Shown here piece after piece: positions 9,495 to 18,895 of a DNA stretch of 64,000 nucleotides. The DNA is from Halosimplex pelagicum. GTDB lineage: Archaea > Halobacteriota > Halobacteria > Halobacteriales > Haloarculaceae. Below the pieces are notes generated by a model. That model saw only the letters and a list, made by a program, of their open reading frames with translations, was not told where the DNA came from and did no database searches. The stretch is from positions 5,084,001 to 5,148,000 of the forward strand of contig NZ_CP058909.1 in the NCBI RefSeq assembly GCF_013415905.1, in the 5' to 3' direction. Each line of letters begins with the position of its first letter. Positions within the stretch are counted from its first letter, which is position 1. Made by a program: the position numbers and the translations under genes.

Positions 9495-9628
9495 TCAGGA
9501 ACGACGGCGCGCGCTGGAGCGCGCTCTCGTGCGCGCGACGAAACACCGCGCGAGGGATGAGGGAGTGAGTGCAACGAACGAGCGAATCGGCTGGGGAGGT
9601 TCGTGGCTGTCCGCGGTTGCTGTGCGGG

Positions 9629-9897
9629 GCGGTTGCTGTTGCGGTGCCGTGCGGTCGCGGTGCCGTGCGGTCGCGGTGCCGTCCTGGCGGACTGAAAGGG
9701 CGAAGCGCGCTCGCGCTTGTTCAGTCGCCTGAGCGGGCACTATCCGCGCGGGCGGTGCGGAGAGCGCGGATATGTCGCTCAGCGACCGCGAGCGGGTCGA
9801 AGGCTTTCAGCGCTCACCGTCGAGTGCGGTCGCTTCTCCAGCTAGCGAGCGTGTCGAGGGCTTTCATCGCTTGCTGTCTCCGTCGAGTGCGGTCACA
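9629..9897 (+). repeat. Dispersed GC-rich intergenic repeat, copy 1, with short tandem repeats
   Basis: The core (about 9683-9810) is near-identical to the reverse complement of 26581-26711: CTGGCGGACTGAAAGGGCGA, TATCCGCGCGGGCGGTGCGG, AGAGCGCGGATAT and GCTTTCAG match in order. A 16-bp unit GGTGCCGTGCGGTCGC is repeated in tandem just before the core (about 9643-9680). After it, a roughly 38-bp direct repeat recurs (GGCTTTCA to CCGTCGAGTGCGGTC, near 9800 and 9862). Open frames inside are Ala/Arg-rich and not convincing. It looks like a mobile or structural non-coding repeat rather than a gene. Confidence 0.7.
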
Positions 9898-9940
9898 GTC
9901 ACTGTTAGAGAGCGAACCGACGGATTTCACGCGACTCCAA

Positions 9941-10693
9941 CTACTCGACGAAGGGGCCGCGCTGGACGATGGGGTCGCCGTGAGGTGCTCCAGCGATGGC
10001 CGCCAGCCGAACGCCGTCGTCGCTCTCGACGGTGACGCGCGTCCCTTCGTCGATCCCCTCCAGCGCCGCGAACTCCTCGACACCGAAGGCCTCCCCTTCC
10101 ACCGTCCCCGAGCCCTCGATTCCGTACAGGAAGCCCGACCACCCCGCGGGCGGGTCCCAGGTCCACGACCCCTCGACGGTCACGTCGAGGTAGGTCACCT
10201 CTGTTTCCAGCTCGATGGGCGAGCCCTCGCCGACCACGGTCGTCACCGTCGCGTTGCCGGCGTCTTCGGTCGGCAGGTCGTCTGCGCCGACGTTTTCGAA
10301 ACCGGGATCGGCGTCCTTGCGGTCGCGGGGGAGGTTCACCCACAGCTGGAGCCCGTTACAGGCCGCGCCGTCGGCCGGGAGTTCGGAGTGCTCGATGCCG
10401 CTCCCGGTCGTGATCCGCATCGCGTCGCCGGGATAGGCGGTGTGGGATTCGCCAAGCGAGTCCTCGTGGACCATCCCGCCCTCCACCATGTACGAGACGA
10501 TCTCGAACCCGCGATGCGGGTGGGTGTCGAAGCCCTGGTCCGCGGCGATGAAGAACCGCTCGAAGACGACGAACGGGTCCAGGTGGTCCCGCACCGGCGT
10601 CGGCATCACCCGATTCCCGCGCATCCCGCCCTGATGCGTGATGTCCGTCGCGGCCTGTACCTCGACGCCGTCGTCCGTCTCGTTCGTGTTCAT
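9941..10693 (-). CDS. Pirin family protein
   Basis: A 250-residue bicupin. The pirin signature is clear: MPTPVRDHLDPFVVFERF, then the metal-site HPHRGFEIVSYMVEGGMVHEDS and GSGIEHSELP with NGLQLWVNLP. The N-terminal cupin (about residues 15-130) holds the iron-binding His/His/His/Glu set; the C-terminal cupin (about 160-250) ends in APHGDPIVQRGPFV. Pirins are cytosolic iron proteins, some with quercetinase activity and some acting as redox-dependent regulatory partners; which applies is unknown. Start 10693 (MNTNETDDG) fits the family length. It is monocistronic by spacing. Confidence 0.88.
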   Translation of the reverse strand: MNTNETDDGVEVQAATDITHQGGMRGNRVMPTPVRDHLDPFVVFERFFIAADQGFDTHPHRGFEIVSYMVEGGMVHEDSLGESHTAYPGDAMRITTGSGIEHSELPADGAACNGLQLWVNLPRDRKDADPGFENVGADDLPTEDAGNATVTTVVGEGSPIELETEVTYLDVTVEGSWTWDPPAGWSGFLYGIEGSGTVEGEAFGVEEFAALEGIDEGTRVTVESDDGVRLAAIAGAPHGDPIVQRGPFVE

Positions 10694-10872
10694 TTACCGC
10701 TTGGTAAAGTCCGAGCGAACTAATAGTCGGCGGTCGGGGACGATCCGCTCCAAACGTGTCGGAAATCAAATCTCACAGCGATATAGTAGAAATACTGTCA
10801 CAGGATCGCCGCCCACAATCAGTGTCAGGGGCCCGGACAGGGCCTCTCCGCGAGGGCGACAGTTTGGGACAG

Positions 10873-11139
10873 TCAGATCCCGAGCACGGAGAGGACGGTG
10901 TCGCCGAGGAGGTACAGGACGCCGAAGAGAAAAAACGCGACGATCGCCAGGATAACGACCGTCTGGAGGGTCGAAGCCGCGCCGCTCGTCGTGCTCTCCG
11001 CCTCCCGAGCGACCTCGGTTTCGTCGTCGATGTACCCCATCGACTTGAGAGTCGAAACTTCGGCGGTTTCGTCCCCTTCCTCCATCCTGGCCTCGATATT
11101 CCCGTTATCGACAGGGTTGACCGTCCCGTCTCCGTCCAT
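10873..11139 (-). CDS. Small single-pass membrane protein
   Basis: An 88-residue protein. An acidic N-terminal half (MDGDGTVNPVDNGNIEAR, EEGDETAEVS, YIDDETEVAREAES) is followed by a strong hydrophobic segment near the C-terminus (LQTVVILAIVAFFLFGVLYLL, about residues 60-80). The acidic face and codon use are typical of a real haloarchaeal gene. Function unknown; topology would place the acidic part in the cytoplasm or outside with equal plausibility. Confidence 0.6.
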   Translation of the reverse strand: MDGDGTVNPVDNGNIEARMEEGDETAEVSTLKSMGYIDDETEVAREAESTTSGAASTLQTVVILAIVAFFLFGVLYLLGDTVLSVLGI

Positions 11140-11343
11140 ACTCGTTCACATCTCCCGACACGTATAAGCTTTCCCAGGGATCCGCCGACCACCGCTCCAC
11201 CGGTCGCGATCCGTGTCACCGGATGGGTGATGGATCTGGAGTCTACCATATTCCTTTATATCACAGTATTATGGTATTTATACGAATGAGGCGCGAACTT
11301 CCGGGAGTGGCGCACTTAACTCGGGGGCGTCCGGTCAGGGAAC

Positions 11344-12324
11344 ATGAACGCCGACGGGAGTTCGCTGCCGCGGTGGCGCGGGTTCAACCTGCAGGCGAAG
11401 TTCGTGGCCGACGACGAGGAGCGCTTCCGCGAGGAAGACTTCGAGTGGATGGCCGAGTGGGGCTTCGACTTCGCCCGACTGCCGATGGACTACCGCTGCT
11501 GGACGGGCGAGGACTGGCTCGACTTCGACGAGGACGCACTCGCAGAGATCGACGAGGCCGTCGAGTACGGCCGCAAACACGGCGTCCACGTCAACCTCAA
11601 CTTCCACCGCGGGCCCGGATTCACGGTCGCCGACCCGCCCGAGGAGACAGATCTCTGGACCGACGAGGAGACCCAGTCGGTGTTCGCCGAGCACTGGCGC
11701 CGGTTCGCCGAGCGCTACGAGGGAATCCCGAGCGACGAGGTAAGCTTCGACCTGATCAACGAGCCCGCCGAGACGGGCCACGGCGCCTACGCCGACGTGG
11801 TCCGCGACACCGTCGAAGCCATCCACGAGGTCGACCCCGAACGGCTCGTGGTCGCCGACGGGATGCGCTACGGCCGGGAGCCCGTCTTCGAACTCGCCGA
11901 CACCGAGTGCGCGCAGTCGACCCGCGGGTACGACCCGTTCCCGCTAACCCACCACGAGGCCGAGTGGACCGACGTGGATCTGGACGAACCGCCGGCCTGG
12001 CCCTACGTCGACGACGCGGGGAAGGTCCACGACCGGGAGTGGTTGCGTGCCACGCGGATCGCTCAGTGGGAGCGCCTCGAATCGCTGGGCGTCGGCGTCC
12101 ACGTCGGCGAGTGGGGCGTCTACAATCACACGCCCCACGACGTGGCCCTGGCGTGGATGGACGACGTTCTCTCGCTGTGGGCGGAAGCCGGCTGGGGCTG
12201 GGCGCTGTGGAACTTCCGCGGCCCCTTCGGCGTCCTCGACAGCGAGCGGACCGACGTCGACTACGAGGACTGGCACGGCCACGACCTCGACCGGGAGATG
12301 CTGGAACTGCTCCGAGAGTACTGA
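11344..12324 (+). CDS. Glycoside hydrolase family 5-like (cellulase fold) enzyme
   Basis: A 326-residue TIM-barrel glycosidase. Barrel landmarks: RGFNLQAKF at the N-terminus, WGFDFARLPMDYR, HGVHVNLNFHRGPG, the acid/base glutamate in SFDLINEPAETG (about residue 140) and the nucleophile glutamate in VGVHVGEWGVYNHTP (about residue 255), then WGWALWNFRGPFGV. There is no signal peptide, so it probably acts in the cytoplasm on short imported glycosides. Substrate (beta-glucan, mannan or another) cannot be decided. It stands alone, with an acidic composition consistent with a native gene. Confidence 0.8.
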   Translation: MNADGSSLPRWRGFNLQAKFVADDEERFREEDFEWMAEWGFDFARLPMDYRCWTGEDWLDFDEDALAEIDEAVEYGRKHGVHVNLNFHRGPGFTVADPPEETDLWTDEETQSVFAEHWRRFAERYEGIPSDEVSFDLINEPAETGHGAYADVVRDTVEAIHEVDPERLVVADGMRYGREPVFELADTECAQSTRGYDPFPLTHHEAEWTDVDLDEPPAWPYVDDAGKVHDREWLRATRIAQWERLESLGVGVHVGEWGVYNHTPHDVALAWMDDVLSLWAEAGWGWALWNFRGPFGVLDSERTDVDYEDWHGHDLDREMLELLREY

Positions 12325-12396
12325 CAGACCGAGCGGAGCGGCCGCTGGACGGTGTGTGGTGGAAAAAATCGAAGCGAAATCGGAGACTACCGCTCG

Positions 12397-14928
12397 TTAC
12401 CGGTCGGCGGCGGCCGCGGCGGTTCCGGAGTCGCTCGAATCGCCGTCGGAGCCGCTGGCCGACCCGCCGGCGGAGCCGCTCCCGGAACTCCCGTCGGAGT
12501 CGTTATCGGAGCCCTCGCCGTCGTTGCCGACGACGCCGCCCTCGTCGGACTCGCCGGACCCGTCGGTCGCGTTCGTCGACTCGACGACCTCGACGGGCAC
12601 GGTGATCGGGTCGGGGACGGTGTAGGGGGTACCGTCCTGGCCGACCACCCAGTCGACGCGGAACGCGACGGTGTTGTTGCCGGTCGCGACGGTCTCCTCG
12701 CCGAAGCGCTCGGTGCCGACCGTGAGGTGGCCGACTTCGACCGACCCGTTCCCGGTTCTCGCGTCGAAGGCGGTCGCTTCGGTGGTCGCCTCGCCGCCGC
12801 CGATGCCGGCGCCCATGGAGATCCGCGAGGCGTTGACCCGCAGGTTCAGACGCGGGCGAACGGCGGGCTCGCCCGTGCGGTTGGCCGACAGCGAGAGCGC
12901 GGTGATGCCGTCGTCGACACCGGTGAGCGTGACGTTCGCCGCGGCCGTCCCGTCGACCGGGACCGTCAGCGAACTCCGGTTGAGCGAGAGACCGATCTCG
13001 CGGCCGGCGTCCTGCGCGACGACGACGCGGGCGGAGGTGACGGCGCCGGCGTCGCGGGTGTCGGCGCCCGCGACGGTGACCTCGTAGAGGCCCGCGTCGA
13101 GCGCCGCCGCGGAGACGTTCAGCCGGAGGTCGTCGACGGTGCCGACCTCGATGCGGGCGACCTGGCGGCCGTCGACCGTCTCGACGCCGTCGAACCCGTC
13201 GACGGTCCCGAAGGCGTTCCGGAGCTCGTCGGCCGAGACGGACTCGCCGTCGCTGTCGGTCACCGAGGCGTGGAGGACGTAGTTCGAGCGCTCGGAGTAC
13301 AGCGACATGGAGACGCCGTCCTCGCCGGCGGTCGCGTCGACGAACGTCCGGTTGGTGTCGAGGTGGAAGAAGTCCTGACTCCGCAGGTCGAACGCGGCGG
13401 CCTCGCGGTCACCGGTGTCGACGACCTCGCCGTCGTCGAGGACGACCGGCTCGCCGTCGGCGTTCCGGAGGACGTACTCCCCGGCGGGGAGCGTCGCCGA
13501 TTCGAGGACGGTCTCGCCGTCGTCGAAGGCGAGCCGGCGGACGACGTGGGGTTCGAACTCGTCGTGTTCGCCGGGGAGACGGACGAGTTCGTGCGTGTCG
13601 CCGACGGCGCTCGCGTCGCCGAACCGGAGGTTCTGCCCGCGGTAGACCGTCTCGTTGGAGGTCGGTCCCCCGTCGGCCTCGAAGGCGTACTCGCCGTCGT
13701 CGCGGCGGGGCACGTCGACGGACGCCGTGTTGACCGTGTAGTTGCCGGCGAGGGCGCCGCCGATACCGGCCAGCGTGACCGTGTCGGCGCCGAGGTGGGT
13801 CGCGGTCATCGACCCGGTGAACTCGGCGGACTCGACGAACCGCTGGGCGCCGTCGGCGTCGACGCCGCGGAGGCGGATCGTCGTCGCGCCGTCGAGCGAG
13901 TACTGACCCCGTTCGAGCAGGAGGACGCCGCCGTCGCGGGCGGCGACCCGCTGGACGCTCGCGCGTCCGTCGACGCCGTAGACGCGGCTCCAGCGGGTGA
14001 CCCCCTCGTCGTCGAGGCGGCTGACCCAGGCGTTCGTGCTGTAGGACCCGCCGAAGGTGCTCTGGGTGCCGGCCAGTAGGACGCCGCCGTCGTCGGTCGT
14101 GACCGCGCCGACGACCTGCTGGTCGACGCTCCCACGGACGGTCCGGTTGAGTTCGACCGCGCCCGAGGCGCTGGTCTTCAGCACCCAGGGGTTCGAGTGG
14201 CCGGTCGTCCCGGCGACGAGGAACCCGTCGTCGGTCGTCCGGAGCGTCGTCGGGCTGGCGCGGACGTCGTAGGTCTCCGTCCAGATGGCGTCACCGCCGG
14301 TCAGCTCGGCCAGGCGGACGCCGTCGCCGCCCGGCAGGGCGTGGGTGACCGCGACGCCCTGGTCGGTCGCGCGCAGCGTCTCGCCCGCCGCCCCGGCCGA
14401 CGAGTAGCCGCTCGCGTTGATCTCGTGTCGCCAGGTCAGGTCGCCGTCGGCGGTGAGGTGGACGACCTCGACGGTCGTCTCCGGCGGGTACGACTCGACC
14501 TGCGACGGTCGCGTGGAGACGAGCGCGTACACGTCGCCGCTGTCGTCGACTTCGATCTCGGCGATCTGGGTCGTCGCGTTCTCGGTCGAGAACGTCCGCT
14601 GCCAGACGGTGCGGTCGCCCTCGACGCGTACGATCGAGCCGTTCACCGTCTCCGGGGTGGCGCGAACGCTGTAGTTCTCGGGCAGCGCCACGCCGCCCGC
14701 GACGGTCGCGTCGTCGGTCTTCTCGATCGCCGTCGGGACGATGTCTCCGTACGGACTGTTCGACTGGGCGTCGGCCGCGAGCGCGTCCGAGCCGGCGGAC
14801 GCGTCCGCCGCTGCCGACGAGGCGGAGGGCCCTGCGGCGAGCGCACCGGCCGGTACCACGGCGACGAGGGTACCGACGACGACCAGTGCGGCCAGCCAGC
14901 AGGCTGTCGCTGTCTGTTCGCGAGGCAT
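12397..14928 (-). CDS. Large secreted beta-propeller-type surface protein
   Basis: An 843-residue exported protein. Start 14928 (MPREQTATACWLAALVVVG) gives a Sec-type signal peptide with hydrophobic core to about residue 35 and an Ala-rich cleavage zone. Residues about 70-400 hold repeated propeller-like blades: DDGFLVAGTTGHSNPWVLKT, DDGGVLLAGTQSTFGGS and ARDGGVLLLERGQYS. A beta-rich region follows, then a Gly/Ser/Asp-rich low-complexity tail (last about 60 residues) as in haloarchaeal cell-wall proteins. No PGF anchor motif is seen at the end, so it may be secreted or held by the tail. Function unknown. Confidence 0.65.
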   Translation of the reverse strand: MPREQTATACWLAALVVVGTLVAVVPAGALAAGPSASSAAADASAGSDALAADAQSNSPYGDIVPTAIEKTDDATVAGGVALPENYSVRATPETVNGSIVRVEGDRTVWQRTFSTENATTQIAEIEVDDSGDVYALVSTRPSQVESYPPETTVEVVHLTADGDLTWRHEINASGYSSAGAAGETLRATDQGVAVTHALPGGDGVRLAELTGGDAIWTETYDVRASPTTLRTTDDGFLVAGTTGHSNPWVLKTSASGAVELNRTVRGSVDQQVVGAVTTDDGGVLLAGTQSTFGGSYSTNAWVSRLDDEGVTRWSRVYGVDGRASVQRVAARDGGVLLLERGQYSLDGATTIRLRGVDADGAQRFVESAEFTGSMTATHLGADTVTLAGIGGALAGNYTVNTASVDVPRRDDGEYAFEADGGPTSNETVYRGQNLRFGDASAVGDTHELVRLPGEHDEFEPHVVRRLAFDDGETVLESATLPAGEYVLRNADGEPVVLDDGEVVDTGDREAAAFDLRSQDFFHLDTNRTFVDATAGEDGVSMSLYSERSNYVLHASVTDSDGESVSADELRNAFGTVDGFDGVETVDGRQVARIEVGTVDDLRLNVSAAALDAGLYEVTVAGADTRDAGAVTSARVVVAQDAGREIGLSLNRSSLTVPVDGTAAANVTLTGVDDGITALSLSANRTGEPAVRPRLNLRVNASRISMGAGIGGGEATTEATAFDARTGNGSVEVGHLTVGTERFGEETVATGNNTVAFRVDWVVGQDGTPYTVPDPITVPVEVVESTNATDGSGESDEGGVVGNDGEGSDNDSDGSSGSGSAGGSASGSDGDSSDSGTAAAAADR

Positions 14929-15125
14929 GTGCGCGGACCGACTCACCCACGTACCGAGTAGGTACCGCTTGCTCAAAGAGGGCCTTTAGTCACGGGTTCG
15001 CACGCCCGCGCGGTCGTGGCCAGTGGGGGCGACCGAGCCCGCTCGCCCGGCCGAGGCGCCGCCGAGCGGTCCGCCGGCGCCCCTCGCGCCCGACGTTTTT
15101 ATCGGTCGGGGACGTAGGTAGGTGC

Positions 15126-15548
15126 GTGCCAGTGGGATTCGAGCCGTCCGAGATACCGTGTTACGAGGACGCGGCCGAGCGCGACGCCGCCTACGAGCGC
15201 GCCGAGCGCGAGGGGACCCCCTTCTTCGCCGTCGAGCGCTACGACGAGGGGTACGCCGTGACCTACGACCTGCTGCCCGCGGGGTGGGAGCTCTCCAGGC
15301 CCGCGCGGAAGGAACTCGACGAACGGCTCACGCGCGAACTGGAGGACCTCGTCGGCGACGAGTCGGTCCCGACGGGTGAGGTGAGCAAGAGCGTCGGCGA
15401 CTCGCTGGGGAACGTCTCGCTGTTCGAGCGCGAGCGGACGGCCCGACGGGTCGCCGCCGTCGCCGCGCGGATCGCCCTCGACGAGAGCAACTGGGTCGAG
15501 GCCTCGCCGCCCGAGGACGCGACCGGCGCCGAGTTCCGGCGGAACTGA
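15126..15548 (+). CDS. Haloarchaeal conserved-type hypothetical protein
   Basis: A 140-residue acidic cytosolic protein from a GTG start (VPVGFEPSEIPCYED); a second GTG two codons later is possible. It has charged helices (AAERDAAYERAEREG, KELDERLTRELEDLVGDE) and no membrane segment or known motif. A TTTTTATCGG stretch about 30 nt upstream could be its promoter. Function not recognised. Confidence 0.6.
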   Translation: MPVGFEPSEIPCYEDAAERDAAYERAEREGTPFFAVERYDEGYAVTYDLLPAGWELSRPARKELDERLTRELEDLVGDESVPTGEVSKSVGDSLGNVSLFERERTARRVAAVAARIALDESNWVEASPPEDATGAEFRRN

Positions 15549-15589
15549 GCGGGCCGCGACGCGAACCGTGACGGCCGCCGTGGCGGACG

Positions 15590-16594
15590 TTACTCCGCCT
15601 CGCCGAGCGCGTCCTCGGCCCACGCCGCGGGGACGACGAGCAACTGGTCGTCGGCCGCCAGCTCGTCGCTCGTCGCGAAGACGATGTCGTCGCCGCTCTC
15701 GACGGCCATCGGACCGCCGGAGGCGTCGTCCCAGTGGTCGGTGACCTCGTCGGGGACGGTCAGCACCCGCTCGTCGTCGACGACCGTGCTGGCGACGTAG
15801 TCGACACCGTCGCCGCCCTGGACCGGGTCGAACCGCCCCGAGACGACCACCGTCCCGTCGTCGCGGACGCCCCAGTGGGCCTCCCCGCCGAGCGAGAGGA
15901 ACTCCCGGTTGAACGCCTCCTGCGGGACCGGGACCTCGCCGGTGTGCTCGTCGAACGCCGCCTCGCCCAGCCGGTCGTAGTCGACCGGCTCGTCGGCCGC
16001 TTCCTCGTCGGTTTCTGCCCCGACGGCCGCTTCGTCGTCGGCTTCCGTCGCGTCGGTTTCCGCCGCTGTTTCGGCCGCCTCGGCGTCACCCGCCTCGCCC
16101 GCGCCAGCGGTCCCGCCTTCGTCGGGTTCCGCGTCGGTTCCGGCCTCGCTCTCGTCGGTCCCACCGACCGCGTCGTCGATGTCGGGACCGGTGTCGACCA
16201 CCTCCGAGGCCGCCTCGCCAGCGTGGTCGGTCCCGTTTCCCGACTCGCCCGCGGCGTCGACGTCCGGACCGGTGTCGACTACGTCGGACTGGTCGATGTC
16301 GATCGGCTCGCCGCTCGGCCCGCGGTCGGTCCGGCGCTGGACGGCCGCGACCGCCAGCAGCGCGCCGCCGACGACCACCCGGCCGAGTCCGCGGGCGCGT
16401 TCGCCGGCGCGCAGCGAGCGGACCCCCCGGAGGACGGCGGCGCCGCCGAGGACGCCCGCGAGCGTCCCCGACTTCGCGGACTCGCGGACGCGCGAGCGGA
16501 GCCCGGACGCTCCCCCGTCGGTCCCGTCGGATCCCTCCGACTGCGACGCGTCTTCGTCCCCGACAGTGCCGTGGCTGGTGTCTCCCTGACTCAT
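15590..16594 (-). CDS. Acidic protein with glycine/alanine-rich hydrophobic segment
   Basis: A 334-residue protein from MSQGDTSHG at 16594. After an acidic start, residues about 30-85 are Gly/Ala-rich and hydrophobic (GTLAGVLGGAAVLRGV, RVVVGGALLAVAAVQ), perhaps two short membrane-associated helices. A long Glu/Asp/Ala-rich low-complexity linker contains a twice-used VVDTGPD(V/I)D motif. The C-terminal 110 residues (YDRLGEAAFDEHTGEVPVPQ onward) look folded. Function unknown; CetZ lies just beyond, transcribed divergently. Confidence 0.6.
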   Translation of the reverse strand: MSQGDTSHGTVGDEDASQSEGSDGTDGGASGLRSRVRESAKSGTLAGVLGGAAVLRGVRSLRAGERARGLGRVVVGGALLAVAAVQRRTDRGPSGEPIDIDQSDVVDTGPDVDAAGESGNGTDHAGEAASEVVDTGPDIDDAVGGTDESEAGTDAEPDEGGTAGAGEAGDAEAAETAAETDATEADDEAAVGAETDEEAADEPVDYDRLGEAAFDEHTGEVPVPQEAFNREFLSLGGEAHWGVRDDGTVVVSGRFDPVQGGDGVDYVASTVVDDERVLTVPDEVTDHWDDASGGPMAVESGDDIVFATSDELAADDQLLVVPAAWAEDALGEAE

Positions 16595-16843
16595 GTCACA
16601 CCGTTGGGGCGCCGGACGTAAATTCGCCCGGTCGGGTCCGCCGCTCCGGTCGTCTGGCCGCTCGCGGTCGCGGCCGCCGAACGGGGAGCGCTCCGGGCGG
16701 ATCGACCGGCAAGGAAGTGGAATACGGTCCATAACAATACGGTGACCGGTCGCGAGTCGGAGTGAAACCGGGGCGCGGCGGGCGTCGAGTCGCGGCGGGT
16801 CGAGCGGAGTCGAGGCGCGGGCGAGCGGCCCGGCACACTACCC

Positions 16844-18019
16844 ATGAAACTCGCACTCATCGGGTTCGGACAGGCGGGCGGGAAGATCGTCGACGAGTTC
16901 GTCGCCTACGAGCGGCGGACGGGACTCGACATCTTCAGCGCCCCCGTCGCGGTCAACACCGCGAAGACGGACCTGCACGGACTGGAGCACGTCCCGACTG
17001 ACAATCGCGTTCTCATCGGCCAGGCCCGCGTGAAGGGCCACGGCGTCGGCGCCGACAACGAACTCGGCGCCGAGATCGCCGAACAGGACATCGACGAGGT
17101 CCAGGCGGCGCTCGACGAGATCCCCGTCCACGAGGTCGACGCGTTCCTGATCGTCGCCGGCCTCGGCGGCGGGACCGGCAGCGGCGGCGCGCCGGTGCTC
17201 GCCAAGCACCTCAAGCGCATCTACACGGAGCCGGTGTTCGGCCTCGGCGTCCTCCCCGCGGCCGACGAGGGCGGTATCTACACGCTCAACGCCGCCCGGT
17301 CGTTCCAGACGTTCGTCCGCGAGTCGGACAACGTCCTCGTGTTCGACAACGACGCCTGGCGCCAGACCGGCGAGTCGATGCGCGGCGGCTACGACGAGAT
17401 CAACCGCGAGATCGTCCGCCGGTTCGGCATGCTGTTCGGCGCCGGCGAGACCGTCGGCAACGACCGGGTCGCCGAGAGCGTCGTCGACTCCTCGGAGATC
17501 ATCAACACGCTCGCCGGCGGCGGCGTCTCCACCGTCGGCTACGCCGCCGAATCGGTGCGGACGACCGACGACGGCGGGCTCCGCTCGCGGATCCGCCGGG
17601 ACGGGGACGACGCCTTCGACGAGACGAACACGACCAACCGCATCACCTCGCTCGTCCGAAAGGCCGCGCTCGGCCGGCTCACGCTCCCCTGCGACCTCTC
17701 GGGGACCGAGCGCTCGCTGCTCGTCGTCGGCGGACCGCCCGGACAGCTCGACCGGAAGGGCATCGAGCGCGGCCGCTCCTGGCTGGAGGAGGAGACCGGG
17801 AGCATGGAGGTCCGCGGCGGCGACTACCCGATCCCCGACGCCGAGACCGTCGCCAGCGCCGTCCTGTTCTCCGGCGTCCACAAGGTGCCCCGGATCAAGG
17901 AACTCCAGCGGGTCGCCATCGAGGCCCGGGAGAACATCGACCGGCTGCAGGCCGAGAGCGACGACAACCTCGACCGCCTGCTCGACGAGGGAAGCGAGGA
18001 GATCGCGCCGCTGTACTGA
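16844..18019 (+). CDS. cetZ: CetZ-like tubulin/FtsZ-superfamily GTPase
   Basis: A 391-residue cytoskeletal GTPase. It begins MKLALIGFGQAGGKIVDEF, followed by the T4 tubulin signature LGGGTGSGGAPVLAKHL (about residues 107-123), a CetZ-type NTAKTDL and GVLPAADEGGIYTLNAA, and a long C-terminal helix-rich end (RVAIEARENIDRLQAE). CetZ proteins control cell shape and motility in haloarchaea; several paralogues per genome are usual, so the numbered type cannot be assigned. Length matches the family. It lies divergently from the acidic membrane-associated gene with about 250 bp between. Confidence 0.88.
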   Translation: MKLALIGFGQAGGKIVDEFVAYERRTGLDIFSAPVAVNTAKTDLHGLEHVPTDNRVLIGQARVKGHGVGADNELGAEIAEQDIDEVQAALDEIPVHEVDAFLIVAGLGGGTGSGGAPVLAKHLKRIYTEPVFGLGVLPAADEGGIYTLNAARSFQTFVRESDNVLVFDNDAWRQTGESMRGGYDEINREIVRRFGMLFGAGETVGNDRVAESVVDSSEIINTLAGGGVSTVGYAAESVRTTDDGGLRSRIRRDGDDAFDETNTTNRITSLVRKAALGRLTLPCDLSGTERSLLVVGGPPGQLDRKGIERGRSWLEEETGSMEVRGGDYPIPDAETVASAVLFSGVHKVPRIKELQRVAIEARENIDRLQAESDDNLDRLLDEGSEEIAPLY

Positions 18020-18143
18020 ATCGGCGTCTCGACCTGTCCCCCGGTTCGGCCCTCCGTTCGCCTCTCTCCCCGCCCCACACCGCCCCCTTCACGACCGCAC
18101 GCCGTTCGCCGACCGCTACGCCCCGGTCAGTTGCCGTGGCGAG

Positions 18144-18809
18144 TCAGTCCGACGCCGCCGGGTCGGGGCCGCCCCCGTCACCGACCTCGACGGCGCCGTT
18201 CCGCACGACGGGCGGGTGGCGGAACGCGGCCGTCGACTCGCTGTCGAGCGGCCGGCGCATCCGGACCGCACCCATGCGCCGGCCGCCCTGGAAGGCGGAC
18301 TCGGACTCCGTCTCGAAGCCCAGTTCGTCGTAGACGTGGCGGGCGGCGCGGTTGGTCGGTTCGACGACGAGCGTGAGCGCGTCGCGGTCGGCGACGGCCG
18401 CCGCCGCGAGGACGTGCTTGCTCACCTCGGTCCCGAGCCCGCGGTCTTGGTAGTCCTGGTGGACGAAGACGGCGAACTCCGGTTCGGCCGCGTCGGTCGG
18501 CGTGTACAGCGCGTGGCCGACCGGTCCGTCCTCGCCCGTCACGACGAAGTTACAGCCCTCGTCGAGGCAGTCGTCGATCCAGTCCTCCAGCCGCGGGCGG
18601 TGGCGCGGCGGCAACCCCTGAGCCTGCTCGCCCGGTTCGAAGTCGTCGTACATCTCGACGAGCGCCGGGCGGTCCTCGCCCGTCGCCGGCCGGACCACCC
18701 ACGCCTCGCCCGTCCGGTCGATAAATCGCGGACAGCGCGGCGGGCAGTGCGCCGACCCCTCGCACTCCGTCGGCGCCCAGTACGTACACGTCCCGTCGGC
18801 GTCGGTCAT
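18144..18809 (-). CDS. GNAT-family N-acetyltransferase with N-terminal Cys cluster
   Basis: A 221-residue acetyltransferase. The GNAT core is about residues 37-190: VVRPATGEDRPALVEMYDDF, HALYTPTDAAEPEFAVFVHQ, then the acetyl-CoA site YQDRGLGTEVSKHVL (Q/RxxGxG/A form) and NRAARHVYDELGFETES. The N-terminus (CTYWAPTECEGSAHCPPRCP) holds four Cys that could bind metal, a feature of a haloarchaeal subgroup. Substrate unknown. Confidence 0.78.
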   Translation of the reverse strand: MTDADGTCTYWAPTECEGSAHCPPRCPRFIDRTGEAWVVRPATGEDRPALVEMYDDFEPGEQAQGLPPRHRPRLEDWIDDCLDEGCNFVVTGEDGPVGHALYTPTDAAEPEFAVFVHQDYQDRGLGTEVSKHVLAAAAVADRDALTLVVEPTNRAARHVYDELGFETESESAFQGGRRMGAVRMRRPLDSESTAAFRHPPVVRNGAVEVGDGGGPDPAASD

Positions 18810-18895
18810 ACCGGAGACTCGCGCCCGGACGGGGATAAGGAGGGGACCGCGCTCTCAGTCGCTGGGAACGGGTCAGTGGCGCCGGAGCGAACTCG

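Noticed and set aside
9569..10723. 384-codon plus-strand ORF opposite pirin
   Set aside because: It spans the dispersed repeat and the antisense of pirin; composition not haloarchaeal-like.
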